DNA of 64,000 bases from the NCBI GenBank assembly GCA_010093605.1, contig MU004193.1, positions 999,520 to 1,063,519 of the forward strand, given 5' to 3'. Shown in pieces: positions 22,813 through 35,052 of the stretch; position 1 is the stretch's first letter, and each line of letters starts with the position of its first letter. This DNA is from Lophium mytilinum (Eukaryota; Ascomycota; Dothideomycetes; Mytilinidiales; Mytilinidiaceae). The position numbers were made by a program, and so were the translations under genes. A model generated the notes under the pieces. It was not told the origin of the DNA. It saw only the letters and a list, made by a program, of their open reading frames with translations, and did no database searches.

Positions 22813-23454
22813 AATGATCGTCTTGTTTGTAATTGTGAAAGTTCCTTCTTGTGAAAGCGTGTCCTGGAGCTCAAATTGATAAGCTCTGGTTTGAAGAAAT
22901 GGGTAGTACTGGATCGTAAGGTTGTGTCCAGAAGCTAGGTTACAAATAGCTGAGGGCATGATATACAATTCTTTCTTAGTCAAGGATTACTCGGCCCACG
23001 AAGTCCCCGTGGAATTAACGGAAAACAGCCTGCAACAGGGATGCGCACCCCTGAGCAAGGTACCGAAGTCCTGCTAAATCCTCAGCGAGCGAGTGTCAAG
23101 GTGCGTATGTGGCTTGGACTTGAGAGCCGTACCGCCCTGCCTGAAGGATGCGCTAATACATACTTTCTGGGCTGTGCTTAAAGTATTTGCAGTTATACGG
23201 AGCACTAAGACTTAGCAACTTGGCCAACCTGAAGCGCCCTGGACTGGGCAATCTCACATTAAGCACAGAGCTAACATTACTCATTTCATCTACGTGCGTA
23301 GAGGTGTAGTCGTCGTCTTTGGCTGATCTTAGGGCTTAAACCGGTGTCAGAACGTACGGGTGAGTGCCCGGGGCCCTTGTTGCTGAGAAGTCCGGACGCT
23401 CGATGGAGGCCTCAAATTTTAACCGTCAAACTTCTATGTTGGTCCCCTCACAAA
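22813..23454. other. Intergenic, MDR promoter region
   Basis: About 0.64 kb between the MDR start and the regulator's stop. No gene seen; presumably it carries the MDR promoter and the 3' end of the regulator. Confidence 0.5.
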
Positions 23455-25690
23455 TCACAAATCGACCAGCATATTTCTGTTCCAATCGACAGGCTTGAAG
23501 ACAGCTCCGGTATGAATGTCCTGCAAGATTTCATCAAACATAGCACTCTCCCACTGCATGTTGTCCCAATCATCGCCTGATGTTACCCATCCGAAACCGT
23601 CGACGCTCCGCCCTGCCAACGTATCTATGGCCTCTCTGCTCCCTTCGTAAACGCTGTCATGGGTACCGGTCCGCGGGCTCCTCCCCTCGCCTGCCGCCAT
23701 GGTGATCACCTCACACCATTTCTCGACCCTAGCCTTCTTCATCTTCAAATGTTCTGCAGCAAAGTCCCATGTATCATTCTTCCAATCCACCCCCTGCGCC
23801 GCGGCCATCTCCTTCTTTGCGGCCTCAAAACGAGCTCCCATGGTGTCTAAGATGCCGAGGATATCAACCTGAAGATTGGGTTGCGCTGTGACCTTGGCCC
23901 TGAGCGAGTTGAGTATCTGGGCGGACACGACTTGGGTGGATAGTGAGGCTGGAGGTCTCGGCAAGCTCAGATCTGGACATGAAGGCACGCCGCTGAGAGC
24001 AGGCGTTGGTTGCCAGGGAGCCGTGAATTCTTTCTGCGACACGGCTGTGCCGGCACTGGAAAGCTTGACCGCGCTGGGCCCGGCTACTCTTACCCATCGA
24101 GAGAGCATCATGGCGCCATGGACCAATTGGACGTAGGCAGGCTGAGGCATGTAGAAGTAGGAGCAGACCGGGATGGCAAGCCAACTCTCGAGCCAGGCCT
24201 TGAGTGCGGCAGTGAAATGTGAGAAGACATCGGATATCGGCACGCCGGAAAGCGAGAGCGAGGCGAAGGATTGAGATTCGGCATCTGGTAGGTGTGAACC
24301 TGCCAGTAGAGGCTCAAAGATCCGGAGGTTAGCGCTATTGTGATAGCAAGATAGAAAGTCTAGGCTCTCAGACTGGGTTAGCGAAGCACCGGCGGCGACA
24401 TTTTTAAACATTCGGGGGATCATACAATCGGATTTGAGATTCGGGGGTAGTGCGTTCCGGAGACTGTCTAGCTCAACTCGGAATGCCTCTAGACGCGCCA
24501 TCGTTGAAGGTTCGGGCGAAACTAGATGTTCGTCCGGCGGTGAATCACTACTGTGGAAGTGGAAGATATTCTCGGTGAGTTGCTGGATGCGGACCAACTG
24601 TATGGCAAGTTGGTCTGTCTGGTATTCTTTAGCATCGTCAAGATCTTTGAGGCATTGGCCCATATATTTGGTATATTTTGTGAATGCTAACTGTTTCACG
24701 ACAAGGCCAGCGCTGCTATCGAGTTAGTTTTGTCCTTAATGAAGCTCCATTCAGGCGTTGCTAGACTTACTTTGAGCTCATATACCAGACGCCAAGTAGC
24801 GCCCTCTTCTCTTCGTTCGTTCTGGACACGGGCTCTTCGGCACGTACCAAAGGCAGCTGACTCCTCCTCTGTTGAGACTTGGGGCATGTGTTCAAACCTA
24901 TATCTTCTACCAAGCTGACTGCGAGACGGATCAGGTTGTTGAACTGCGCATGAGCCATGCAATGGTAGTGGTAGGATCCTAGGAAAACTAGAATGCCTTG
25001 GAGGAGATCCAACGAGCGCTCAGATCTCATGAGTATGGCATCAGAGATATGTTCCATAACGGCGCGGCTTTGTCCCCTGACCAATCGAAGATGGCGGACG
25101 GAAGCTACCATTCTGATCACCTTCATGAGAAATGGACGAGTTGCCTGCAGTTGTCTTGGCGTTGTGCCAGCTGGAATGATGACAAAAGGCAACAGACTAG
25201 ACTGCTGATTCCTGTAGATGGACAACAAAGTCTCGTCAGACTCCACGGGGACAAGATCTCCCATGTCTACTGTTGCCATGCAGGTGCATGTTAGACCCGC
25301 GGGTGCGCTAGGGGTGAAGTCATGCGCTGGGGTGTTCAGAGCAGTTTCGTCCTGGCTTAGAGCGACTTGAGCTTGGGGTTCGGCGCTAACCGATGACGCC
25401 GAATGGTTGTTTGCGAGGTAATCTATACCACCATTGGATGAACTGCCATGTACAGTTGAGCATTCCCCTCCCGACGCCTTCGATGAGTGAATCAGGACAT
25501 ACGAGGGCTTGGCCTGTCTCTTCTTCCTTGGACCAGAAGTTTGACCCACGCAGTCTTTCTCCAAACTTCGGCATCGATCACATTGTTGTGGCCCCGAAGA
25601 CTGGGTGCGAATGCAGCGTGTCTTTGCTGCCGCACACGGAGCGCAGGCCGCGCCCCATCTGGCGCTGCGACCCGTCTTTGGTCTGTCCAT
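23455..25690 (-). CDS. Zn2Cys6 fungal transcription factor
   Basis: Two exons (24771-25690, 23455-24715) separated by a 55-nt intron (GTAAGT...CTAACTCGATAG) give 726 residues. The binuclear zinc cluster is near the N-terminus: C16-x2-C19-x6-C26-x10-C37-x2-C40-x6-C47, followed by a basic linker (GPRKKRQAK). The middle region has the fungal transcription-factor (MHR) signature: FLMKVIRMVASVRHLRL, LLQGILVFLGSYHYH, NNLIRLAVSLVEDIGLN and EEKRALLGVWYMSS. The start at 25690 was chosen because it places the cluster at residue 16; upstream in-frame sequence adds 57 unlike residues. It is divergent from the SnoaL-like gene across 384 bp and lies upstream of the MDR gene, so it is probably the local regulator of both; that is inference. 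Confidence 0.9.
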
Positions 25691-26074
25691 CTTAACTCGA
25701 CTCTGCAAACATCCGTCTTGGCCTTTACCGCGAAATCGTGGCGGCTTCTGGGAGCATCCCGTTGTCGTACGATGCGCACGCCGCGGAAAGTAAAGACGAC
25801 GTTGGTTTCGGGAGTCCTCGAAGTTGGCGGCAAGTTTGGTGGAGTTTTTCTTCGGTTCCATACCTTATGCTGTCCGCAATACCTAGGTAATATAGTATAA
25901 GTGGGTCATGGCATGGATAAAACCCGAAAATTCCGCGGGAAGATTTGCACACGCCGTGCTTTCATGAAATCCCCATACTCAAGAAATATGATCCGTTACT
26001 TAAATAGATAGACTGAGCATGCCTACAATCAACAGCATACATTTCTATTCTTTTATCAAACATAAACCGCGAAA
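25691..26074. promoter_or_regulatory. Shared divergent promoter, regulator / SnoaL-like gene
   Basis: 384 bp separate the two start codons. A CGG triplet and several CCG triplets are present, but no clear inverted CGG pair, so I cannot point to a Zn2Cys6 operator. Confidence 0.45.
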
Positions 26075-26575
26075 ATGTCGCAGTCGTTCCCGCAAACCCT
26101 CCCCTTTCTCAGCCAGCGTGAGGCTATCGCCGACGCCCTGTACCGAGCCGCCATTGCCAGTGATCATCATGACTCCGCACTCTTCAACTCGGCATGGGCC
26201 GGAGAAGACGTTTCTATGGAACTTCATGATGACAACAAAAGAGTCCTCCAGGGCCTCTCCCTGATCCGCACAAACGTTCTCGATAAAGTTGGTCCTATGG
26301 ATACCACGCACAATATCAGCATGGTCCGTGTGAATTACCAGGATGGAGCCGATACTGCTTCTCTTACTGCTACTTCGACGGCACAGCATGCGCCTTCCGG
26401 CACGGGCAGGGATCCAAACGGAACCAAGTACACTGTGGGCGGGGAGTATTCCGTTGACCTGATCAAGGACGAAGCGGGTGTGTGGAAGATTAAGAGGTTG
26501 GTGTTGAATGTTATCTGGACCTCAGGCGATGCTTCATTGATGCGGCCCCCCCCAGAAGTAGACACGGCTGCATAG
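26075..26575 (+). CDS. SnoaL/NTF2-like domain protein
   Basis: Single exon of 166 residues with the NTF2/SnoaL cone fold pattern: an N-terminal helix REAIADALYRAAIASDHHDSALFNSAW, then a strand region around VSMELHD, and C-terminal strands YTVGGEYSVDLIKDEAGVWKI then KRLVLNVIWTSGD. Members are small ligand-binding proteins or cofactor-free cyclases and dehydratases, often in secondary-metabolite or catabolic clusters. His32 and His33 and the acidic residues could line a pocket, but I cannot assign catalysis. It lies divergently from the Zn2Cys6 gene, supporting co-regulation with it and the MDR oxidoreductase. Confidence 0.8.
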   Translation: MSQSFPQTLPFLSQREAIADALYRAAIASDHHDSALFNSAWAGEDVSMELHDDNKRVLQGLSLIRTNVLDKVGPMDTTHNISMVRVNYQDGADTASLTATSTAQHAPSGTGRDPNGTKYTVGGEYSVDLIKDEAGVWKIKRLVLNVIWTSGDASLMRPPPEVDTAA

Positions 26576-27963
26576 GAGGTAGAGGGCGAGTGTTTCGGGA
26601 AGCAAGCATGGTCTTTTTTACCTGTTGTTCTGAGTGTCATATTCTACGAGTGCATCCGAAGTGATAATGCAGAGCCTCAACCTTGTTTTGCAGACGGATC
26701 GATGGACTCCGAGTCGGATTAACTGGTTGTCCTAGTCTATGGGGATAGTTAAGTCCGTCCGTTTGGCACACTCCTAAATCATTGAATAAAAGGGCATCTC
26801 TCGCTACCTCAGCGGTGGTAGAGATCAGTTCTGTACAAAACACACTGATTCATTTTCTGTCTATGTGAGCTCGTTTTACTGCCTAATATTATATCGGCCA
26901 CTGCACTACATATTAGGGTCTCGATACCTCGGCAGACAGCGCTCCTCCCCTTACCGCGATAGGGGCTACGAAGTATTATCTTACATGGAGGGAGCTAATA
27001 GAGGGGGGTTTTGGGATTTAATATTGCAGTTACACGAGGTGCCGGAACGTGATGATAGAGTTGGGGTCGAGTTATAGGAGCATCACGTGAAGCACACGTG
27101 CATATCATGTGATTGTGTTTCTTGCACACTTCCTCTGCCATTTTGCCTTTCGTTGTGCTGCTGTATTCAAGAAGGGACTACTGCTTCACTAGAGAGAAAT
27201 CGAGAATAGGAAATGATGTTAAAAGCTTGGGAAACGAATATGTCTGAAAGAAAAGATGTAAAGCAGGAACTGATAGATGGGAAACCAATGTCTTTTCCCA
27301 AACATGAAGTTCTCCTCGGGACACACTCCTCTTTGCTATTTGCTATGGCCACAGTCCTGTTCATCACGCGTAAATGGTTGTGCTGCTGCCTCGATGGTCA
27401 TCTGTGGCGCGCGGTGTCACCCGCTTCACTGAAGCCTGCGACAGTCTCATCAACGGGAACGCTGCTGAAGCCTTGAACCGCGAATCCTCCTCCCCTTCTG
27501 CAGCAGCCTCGCCGCTGCAGTCGGCGCATCGCACTTCCAAATGTGCAATGTGTCGAATGCGCCTGATGCCGCAGAGTGGAAGCGCCTGAGGCGGAGTCGC
27601 GAACTGGCTGGCTGGGTGCGGAGAACAGCGATCTGCCCCTTGCCGCAGCTGTCGCAAGTCGGCGGTGCCGCGTGCCCATTGTCGCGGTTTGGCGGCGGCG
27701 ATTGGGCGGGGGTGTGGCGGGTGAGGCTGAGCAGGCTTCCAGATGGTTTCGCGAGTGCGGGCTAGTTTGGGTGGTGCGTCGTGGTCGAGTGGTGGAGGTC
27801 AAGGCAGCAGCAAAATGCCCCCGAACGGCTTATAGCCACCATTTCCGCCATGACGACGCTCCAAGGCTTCTGTCGAGGGCTGCCGACTGTTTTTCCCTTT
27901 CTGTACAGTACAACTTCTTAATTGCTAGCCAGTTCTGCTTCCATTGCGCCCCTCGACTTTACC
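26576..27963. other. Intergenic and leader region of the kinase-like/protease gene
   Basis: About 1.4 kb without a supported gene. The right 500 bp is GC-rich promoter and leader; an E-box cluster is listed separately. Confidence 0.5.
27083..27112. promoter_or_regulatory. Cluster of three E-box-like sites
   Basis: TCACGTGA (27083-27090), CACGTG (27095-27100) and TCATGTGA (27105-27112) lie within 30 bp. CACGTG is bound by bHLH factors such as Cbf1-type proteins in fungi. The cluster lies about 0.85 kb before the kinase-like/protease start codon; regulation of that gene is inferred only from position. Confidence 0.4.
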
Positions 27964-30900
27964 ATGGAGACCCTAGGCCGACTTCCCCGACGACTGACCA
28001 AGCTGTACTCCGACACCAAGACGTCCTGCGACGCCGTAATCGAGCAGGACACCACCGACACCCTCCCTGAGCTCAGCGCTTTGAACCGCAAATACCGCAT
28101 ACAGAAGAATAGGCTCATTGCCTGGGGCCTGGAATGGAGCGATAACGGCGCGTCCGACCAGGGCGACATTGACGACTCGCTGGAGCGCGCGGGCCTAGCA
28201 CAGACAGTGACGAGCGTCCTAGGCACAATAAAAGAGATATTGGATGAGGCAGAGAATATGCAGCCGCCCGCACACCCTGCCGCAGCGAAGGGCGTGTCTG
28301 AGGAGAAGAGCGGGGCGCGCCCTCAAAGTGCAGTCTCGTGGGCGGCCTCCGACAGATCGCGATATGAGGACCTAGCGAAGGACCTCACCAGCTCCATCGA
28401 CACTCTATATCAACTATCAGAGTCGCGGAGGGCATTTCGACAGAACACGCGTGGGCTGAGTCCCGGTCCTGTCGGGAAGCTTGGCATAGAAGCTTCCAAA
28501 ACCCCCTCGCCATCCGTATTCCTATCCTCCGACTACAACGCATCAGATGTCACTCTGATAAACCCCGCAACGCTGCCCCATGGCGCAAATATATCTTTCA
28601 GATCAGGACTGCCACCGAAACTCGATCCTTCGGATCTTACCTTGCCAGAAGAAGAGCCTCCTCCATACGAGAGTGTTGGAGTGACCACTTGCACAAAACT
28701 GATTGGACGTCTTCGCCAATCACACAGCTCGACAAACCCCTGGAAGACGGACGGGAGTAAAACTATCGAGACTCCCGTGCTAGTTGAATATGCAGCTTAC
28801 GATCCTACCTACCGACTCACTGGCATCTCACCATCTTTAGATCGTCTGGATTCCCTCTTGTCAATTCTCGTCAAACTAGGATCCGAACAGTCCTTCCACG
28901 GAACCCTTCAATGTGTTGGATACTTTGAAGATCCGAAGCAGCCTAGATTTGGATTGGTTTTCGAGCTGCCTTCATTCGTGTATTCCGGGCCTGTTGACTC
29001 GCACAAGCGCGTCGAAGATATGAGACCAGTCACTTTACTAAGCGTCCTTCAGTCTGGCTCGAAGTCTTTTCACAACTCGAACAGTACGACCCCTCCTCTT
29101 GAAGACCGATTTCGCTTAGGCTTCACCTTGGCCCTCACTTTCAGCAAGCTTCATGCGGAGAACATGGTTCACAAGGATGTTAACAGCAGTAACATTGTTG
29201 TTTTCCGCAAGAACAGGCCGGCCCATCAATCAAACAACAATAGAGCGCTCGATTTCGCCCTACGATCACCTGTCATTTGCTCTTTTGATCTCTTTTCTGA
29301 GTACGACATCGAACCTGCGAAGACCATGTCTTCACCGAACATCTATCGACATCCAGAAGACCCGAGATTCACAGGCAACAAGTCACAGGACTACGGTCCT
29401 CAATTTGACATGTATGGTCTTGGATTGATTCTACTTGAAATAGGGCTCTGGACTCCTCTTTCCGATCTCTGGAAGGCTAAGTATACTCTTGCTGATTTCA
29501 AACTCCGTCTAGAAGAAATATACATCCGACGACTGGCCTCCAAGTGTGGAACCGCTTACATGCAGGTCGTGCGCGACTGCTTCTTGGCTGCAGACCAACG
29601 AGCATCGGGCCTTGAGACTTTTGAAACATTCAGCCAAATTTACAATCGGATGCTCTTGCGGCTGCGCCGGTGCTGCGCCCTCGACGAATCCGATCCACTG
29701 CCTGACTGGAACCAAACAACCCTCCAGTCGGCACCTTCAGGCACTATGTTCAAGCGGAAAAGCGTCAGCCAGATCCCGACGGCAGAAACTCCAACTAGTC
29801 CTTCAGCATACAGGGACGCGAAACGGTGGGCGATTGAAAAAGGGTCCCATATTTTAGAAAGAAGCACATCACGCTCCAAACACGCATCGAAGCCATCGTA
29901 TGGCTCGTCGCCGAATCTGTCGTCGCAAAATCTGACGTCATTGTCTCGAAACAACTCCAAATCTTCCCAGCATTCTTTGTCCCTCCACAAGAAATTCTCA
30001 CAGAGCATCCAAGGCCTGAAATCACCAAAGGAACCTGAAACCGAGACTATGGACTGGCAAACGCAACACGCCCGCAATGATTCGCTCGAGGAGTCTGGCA
30101 CTCTGGTGCCGTCATCCAAGGCGTCGAGCCCCTACCTAGACCACAAGGAAGAGCTTTCCACGCTGCGCTTAGAGCGAATGGGCAACGCAGCGAGCGTCAT
30201 CCAGCGTGCATGGAGAGCACGGAACGAGTCAAAGGAATTTAAAGACTACAGGGGCAAGATCGAGGTCATCCAGAAGGTTTGGCGCGAAAGGAAGACGAGT
30301 CGATCTGGTTCCATCGCTGCTCTCGTTGAAACTAGTACCCAACATTGGCCAGAGGCAGGCCTCGGATTCCCGACCGCCGAAGCTCCTCGAGAGCCAGAAG
30401 CTCGCATAGTCGAAGCAAAGCCAAATTTCGTGAGATCCTCGATCCAGATAGACACTGACATCGAACCGGCTCCGCGACGAAAGCTTCGCGTTCATCCGGT
30501 CAAGTTCCCACCGATAATCGTGGACAACTGGCACATGACTATGCTTCCGAGACTAGAACGACTAATCGCGCGAACACTCAAGGATTCGCAGGAAACTGTC
30601 AGCATCGACCTTCTAGCTGTTGGCGAAACTCAGACTACCACCCGGCCCACTATTTTCGTGACGTGCACCAGCACGGCGAGAGTTAAGGGTGTCCTCACCC
30701 GCAAATTCAAGTACGACGACTCAGTCTTCGACCTCAAAGTCCGACGTGGAAAGATCAGGCGTTCGAAGCTCACGAGACCAAGTCGTAGAAGGAAGCAGCC
30801 TCATCGATCAATGATTAACGATGAAGCGTACTCAGCCGACATGCAAGTCATGAACCCCTTCCACCAGCAGCGCCCTCTCTGTGGTGCATCCATCGGTGCC

Positions 30901-32222
30901 TTTCGCGACGAGCATCTCCCACCCGTCTCCTATGGAGGCGTCATCATGGTAGACAACGAACCATTAGGAATGAGCGTACATCACCTCCTCGACGCCCCAA
31001 GCGAAGACGACGACAGCGAATACGGCGAAGAATACCAATCCCCCGACGAAACCACCCGCTCCAGCGCCCAAGGCAACCCCTGGCTTGCCGGCATGGGCTC
31101 GCAACCGGGCCTCGAAATCGGCGAAACAGCCATGTTCGACTTCGAGATCTCCGACGACGAAAAGAGCGACGACGACTTGGCCTACGACTCGGAAGACAAC
31201 ATCTCCGACTCCGACTTCTCCAGCTCCGAAAACGACGACGACGACGACAACCTCGACAACTCCGGCGACATCGACGGCATCAACATCGGCGAAGGCGAGG
31301 AAATCGTCATCACGCAGCCCGCCATCGACGACGTCGACGACGACTTCTTCCCCGAGCCCGAAGACCGCGACGACGACCACATCTCCTCGCACAAGCTCGG
31401 CCACGTGCACGCCTCATCCGGCATCCGGCGCTGGAACCGCGGCGGCATCGTGCACGAGATCGACTGGGCGCTGCTGAAGCTAGATAAGGACCGCCTGCAG
31501 CCCTACAACCTCATCCAGGGCGGCCGCCGCTTCTGCCCCTCCGCCGCGCCGCCGGAGATGTGCCCGAACCTCGCGGAGCCCGTGTGCCGCCGCCACTTCA
31601 AGCCCGAGGAGGACGAGTACCCGAGCCAGGTCGCGGCCGCGGACGGGCTCGGCGGGCTGGGCGTGCACTGCTTCGGACGCACGTCGGGGCTGAAGGGCGG
31701 CGTCGTGGGCGCCGCGATGAGTAGCGTGCGGATCTATAAGCGGAAGACTTTCTCGCGGAGCTGGCATGTTGTTGGCGGGTTTGGAGGTACGCGCTCACTT
31801 CCCTACCCTTATCTTATCTATCAAATTTAGTACTAACATTTTGCGTAGTTGGCGGCGACTCCGGCGCCTGGGTCATCGAGAACAACGACGGCCGCGTGTG
31901 CGGCCACGTGCTGGCGTGGTGCGCGCGCAACCGCCTCGCGTACATCTGCCCCATGCAGGTGCTGCTCGAGGATATCAAGCGCACCCTCGGCGCGCGCCGC
32001 ATCTGCCTGCCTGGCTCGGAGGACAGCAGCGGGCCGCAGGTTGCGGGAGATGTGAGGGAGGTTATTCTGGGGCGGTCGCCGGTGGAGTTTGAGCTGCCGG
32101 ATCTGCAGCGGCTGAGGCTGGTGGGGAAGGAGGGCGAGAAGGAGATGGCGCCGGTGTTGAGGAGTCGGGTGGGTTTGGGGGTTGTGGGGGTGGGTGGGGA
32201 GAGGGTGAGGCAGGTGGCGTGA
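27964..32222 (+). CDS. Kinase-like / IQ / chymotrypsin-fold protease fusion protein
   Basis: Two exons (27964-31786, 31849-32222) give 1398 residues. Start ACCATGG gives METLGRLPRRL. Residues 1-110 form a helical region (NRKYRIQKNRLIAWGLEWSD) reminiscent of fungal HeLo-type domains. About 250-600 is protein-kinase-like: HKDVNSSN (403-410) keeps the HxD and Asn, but FDLFS (441-445) replaces DFG and I see no VAIK lysine (VLVEYAAYD instead), so it may be a pseudokinase. Two IQ-like helices follow (VIQRAWRAR, 745-753; VIQKVWRER, 768-776). The C-terminus is a trypsin-like fold: His in MSVHHLL (1006 or 1007), Asp1167 in DWALLKL, and Ser1279 in GDSGAW. An unusually long acidic insert (about 1011-1150) separates His and Asp. 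The 62-nt intron falls three codons before GDSG. Function unknown; a sensor-plus-protease role is inference. Confidence 0.85.
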
Positions 32223-35052
32223 CTTGCTGGATGGGTGGGGGGGTTGGTGAGCTGTAAGAGAGAGAGGTGATGGTGGGGAGGGAAGCTGTTGTTGATAGGT
32301 GTGTTTGTTCATGACTACATAATGAAACGTATTTCAGGCTCAAAATTCGATCGAGTTGAGAGTATTCTTGAAGACTTTAGACCAGACCGATCCCCTTTTA
32401 GAGGGTGAGATTAGAGTGTTAAGAGAAATGAGAATCACCTCCTTCCTTTTTGACTGTTTGGCGAATATACGGTTCGGAGGGGAATTACGGACTACGTAAA
32501 GGGAGGGTGTTACATCAGGAAACCAGATGTCGACCGAGTTAGCAGTATTTATACTGCGGAGGGGAAGGCTGAGGGTCTGGAGACAGAGGTTGTGGATTGC
32601 GACCCACTATCCGAATCAGGGAGTATAGTCTGTGCTCTTGACCTAGCTTTCGGCTCCTCATTCGAGGGAGATGCAAGCCCGTCACGGCCGAGTTGTAAAA
32701 CGAGCTCAGGAGGTGAGATCCCTGAGCTACAGCTGAGAGCAGTTACGCATATGCTCTCACGCAAAGAACTTTTGGCGACGACGCTTCGAGCTGTGGTCGA
32801 GTGGTAATTGAGGACGGGGGGCTTGCCTTTGACGCTCCAAGCTACTCAGGCTCCTCTCTCGGATGGGACGTGGAAAGAATGGCATCGCGTGTAGTCCGGC
32901 TGCCAGATCTGCAGAGTTCCGACCATGGTGAACGTAGTCCGACGTATTGAAAACGTGAAACACGTCCGAGTAAGCTGCTCCCCTCCCCCATTCCCAATCT
33001 CGAGAATCTCAGATGTGAGCCATCATGTGTACCTTCTATTCCTTCCCACACTAGTAGCCGGTTCGGACCCTTAAGCTCGCTAGCCAATGACCGCGTCTCC
33101 GGACCCTGCGTTTTCCTGCAAGGGGTTGGTACGCTGAGAAACTAGGGCGACCAGCGGAAACGGCTCCGGCGATGCACGCGAACCCTCGGATTAGCTACTC
33201 AGGGTCGTTTTAGTAATCGGATCTCCGGCAGGGGCGGTTAGAAGCTACTGCGGGAGGGACAGTGGCGCTGTGACATCGTGGGGTTTGGGATGCTAGGGCG
33301 TCTCTTTGCGAGGCTAATACGATAGATGCAGGTTTGGTGATGAGGTGTTCATGGCTGGTGACCTGAGGGTAGGAGATCTAGGACTGGACACTAAGGAAGA
33401 AGAGGCAGAATATTGTTATGCGTAGAATAGGGGTGATATGGTATGTTATTGTGGTGGTGAAACAAGGCTTGAAAGAGAGCCTAAGGATAGGTGATGATTG
33501 GCTGACAGCAGAAGCTGAAAAATGAGATATACTATAACAAATGGAAGAGTTGATATTGACGGATTATCAGAATAAAGGAAGTTCGGCGAGTGCGTATACA
33601 CTGCCGTGTCATGACATCATGATCCAGGTAGTGTCACAAATGAGAATACTTAAGAACCTGAAGTTTCCCAGATTGACAAAGCCTTCAGAAATTACTCAGA
33701 TACCCAAAGTCCAAGGTGCCTCTCTATGCTCTTGAACAACTCACAGAGCACTGGTCGCGGAGGTCGCGGTACTTGCCTAGCACGATAACACGCTCTCCCG
33801 CTATCTACAACCTAATAAGTGTCTAGAGTACCAAAATTGGCCTCTAGTGTTGATCGCTACCAGACGCCATCCTCGTGGCAGCGCTGTCATTGGCTTCGGC
33901 TAGCCATGCGACCACCGACAGCTCGGGAACACGGCTGGAGAAAGCGATCCCGCAGCGACGGTCCAGAACCCAGGGTCCTAGCCGAGACTTCTTGTGCTCA
34001 ATGTTTGGACTCGCGCGTGATAGAGTCTTTAAGGTAGGACAACATGCGGCGGCTGAGAAGGGCTGAAGGGAGGAGGCGAAGAGGATTACAGAGACAGACG
34101 AGATGGTTTTGAGACACGTATTTTTGCTTTTCGCTCGGTCATGCCATGGCGACAACTCGGCCTTCCAAGGCTAGCGGCGCTAGTAGAGGAGCAGCGGACG
34201 CAGCAGTTGATATGGCTTCGATTCGAGTAAGCGAAGGCTCTACTTGCCCTTTGGAGGCAGAGTTTCAAATTCGAGATCTCGATGGCGGTCACGCCAACCT
34301 GCGGTCGACGCCTGCGGCGCTGCAGCTGCTTCCAGCCGGCATAAGGTTACCGGCTGCCTGCTTGCCCGACTGAAGCCCAGCGGCCGATGCGGTGCGGGGC
34401 TCTCGGCAGCCGTAAGCGCCCTGCCAATCACCCCGAGTAGTGGATACAGGGACGCCGCATCTGGTAGCAGCGTTCATGTAGGTGTGGGCTCATATAGACC
34501 CTGTGGCGCTTGTCCAGAAGCGCAGCCCGATCTCTGCCCTGTCGGTAGAGCGATGCGCCAGCTGAGGATTGCGGGACAACGTGGACGAAAAGGAACTAAG
34601 GCCGAGCTCGTCAGACAAACATATTCTGCGGAGGGGTGGCCGGCCTCAGGGTCCAGGAAACACTTACGATCTGCGGTATAGGCCGGGCTTCAACGGCTTC
34701 ATAACCACCTGTAGAAAGTCACCCTCTGGCTTCCCCGTGCCCCGCCACTTTCTTCGCCTCTGCAAACCTCCTCTTTCCGCGGCGTCGCGACCAATTCACC
34801 ACGAGAAGACGAGGCGCCAGTCGCGAATGCTCGGAAGTTGCAACAGCAACGACGGGTTTCCAGCGCCGTCTACGTCCTCCCGCCGCAGATTTCTGAATTG
34901 AGGACGAGTATTTAAAACCCCCTCTCACCCCTCCATCGAGTCCTCAACACACTCTCTTCAAACACCTCCCTTCAACACACCACACCTCTTTTCACACTTT
35001 ACCTTCAACACACCTCTTCAAACCAACTTTCTTCACTCAACAACTGCCAAGT
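32223..35052. other. Long intergenic stretch
   Basis: About 2.8 kb with no supported gene. Short frames (32592-32807, 33541-33735, 34146-34373) have no motif. The last 150 bp are the dioxygenase promoter and leader. Confidence 0.5.
34909..35052 (+). promoter_or_regulatory. TATA-like box and CT-rich leader of the dioxygenase gene
   Basis: TATTTAAAA at 34909-34917 is followed by a long C/T/A-rich, G-poor tract with CAACACAC and CTTCAAAC repeats up to the ATG at 35053. Such CT-rich tracts before the start are typical of strongly expressed filamentous-fungal genes. Confidence 0.55.

Noticed and set aside
30964-31448. Long minus-strand and shifted plus-strand frames over the acidic insert
   Set aside because: They are shadows of a GAC/GAG-rich stretch of the kinase-like/protease gene and give low-complexity Val/Ser/Thr products.
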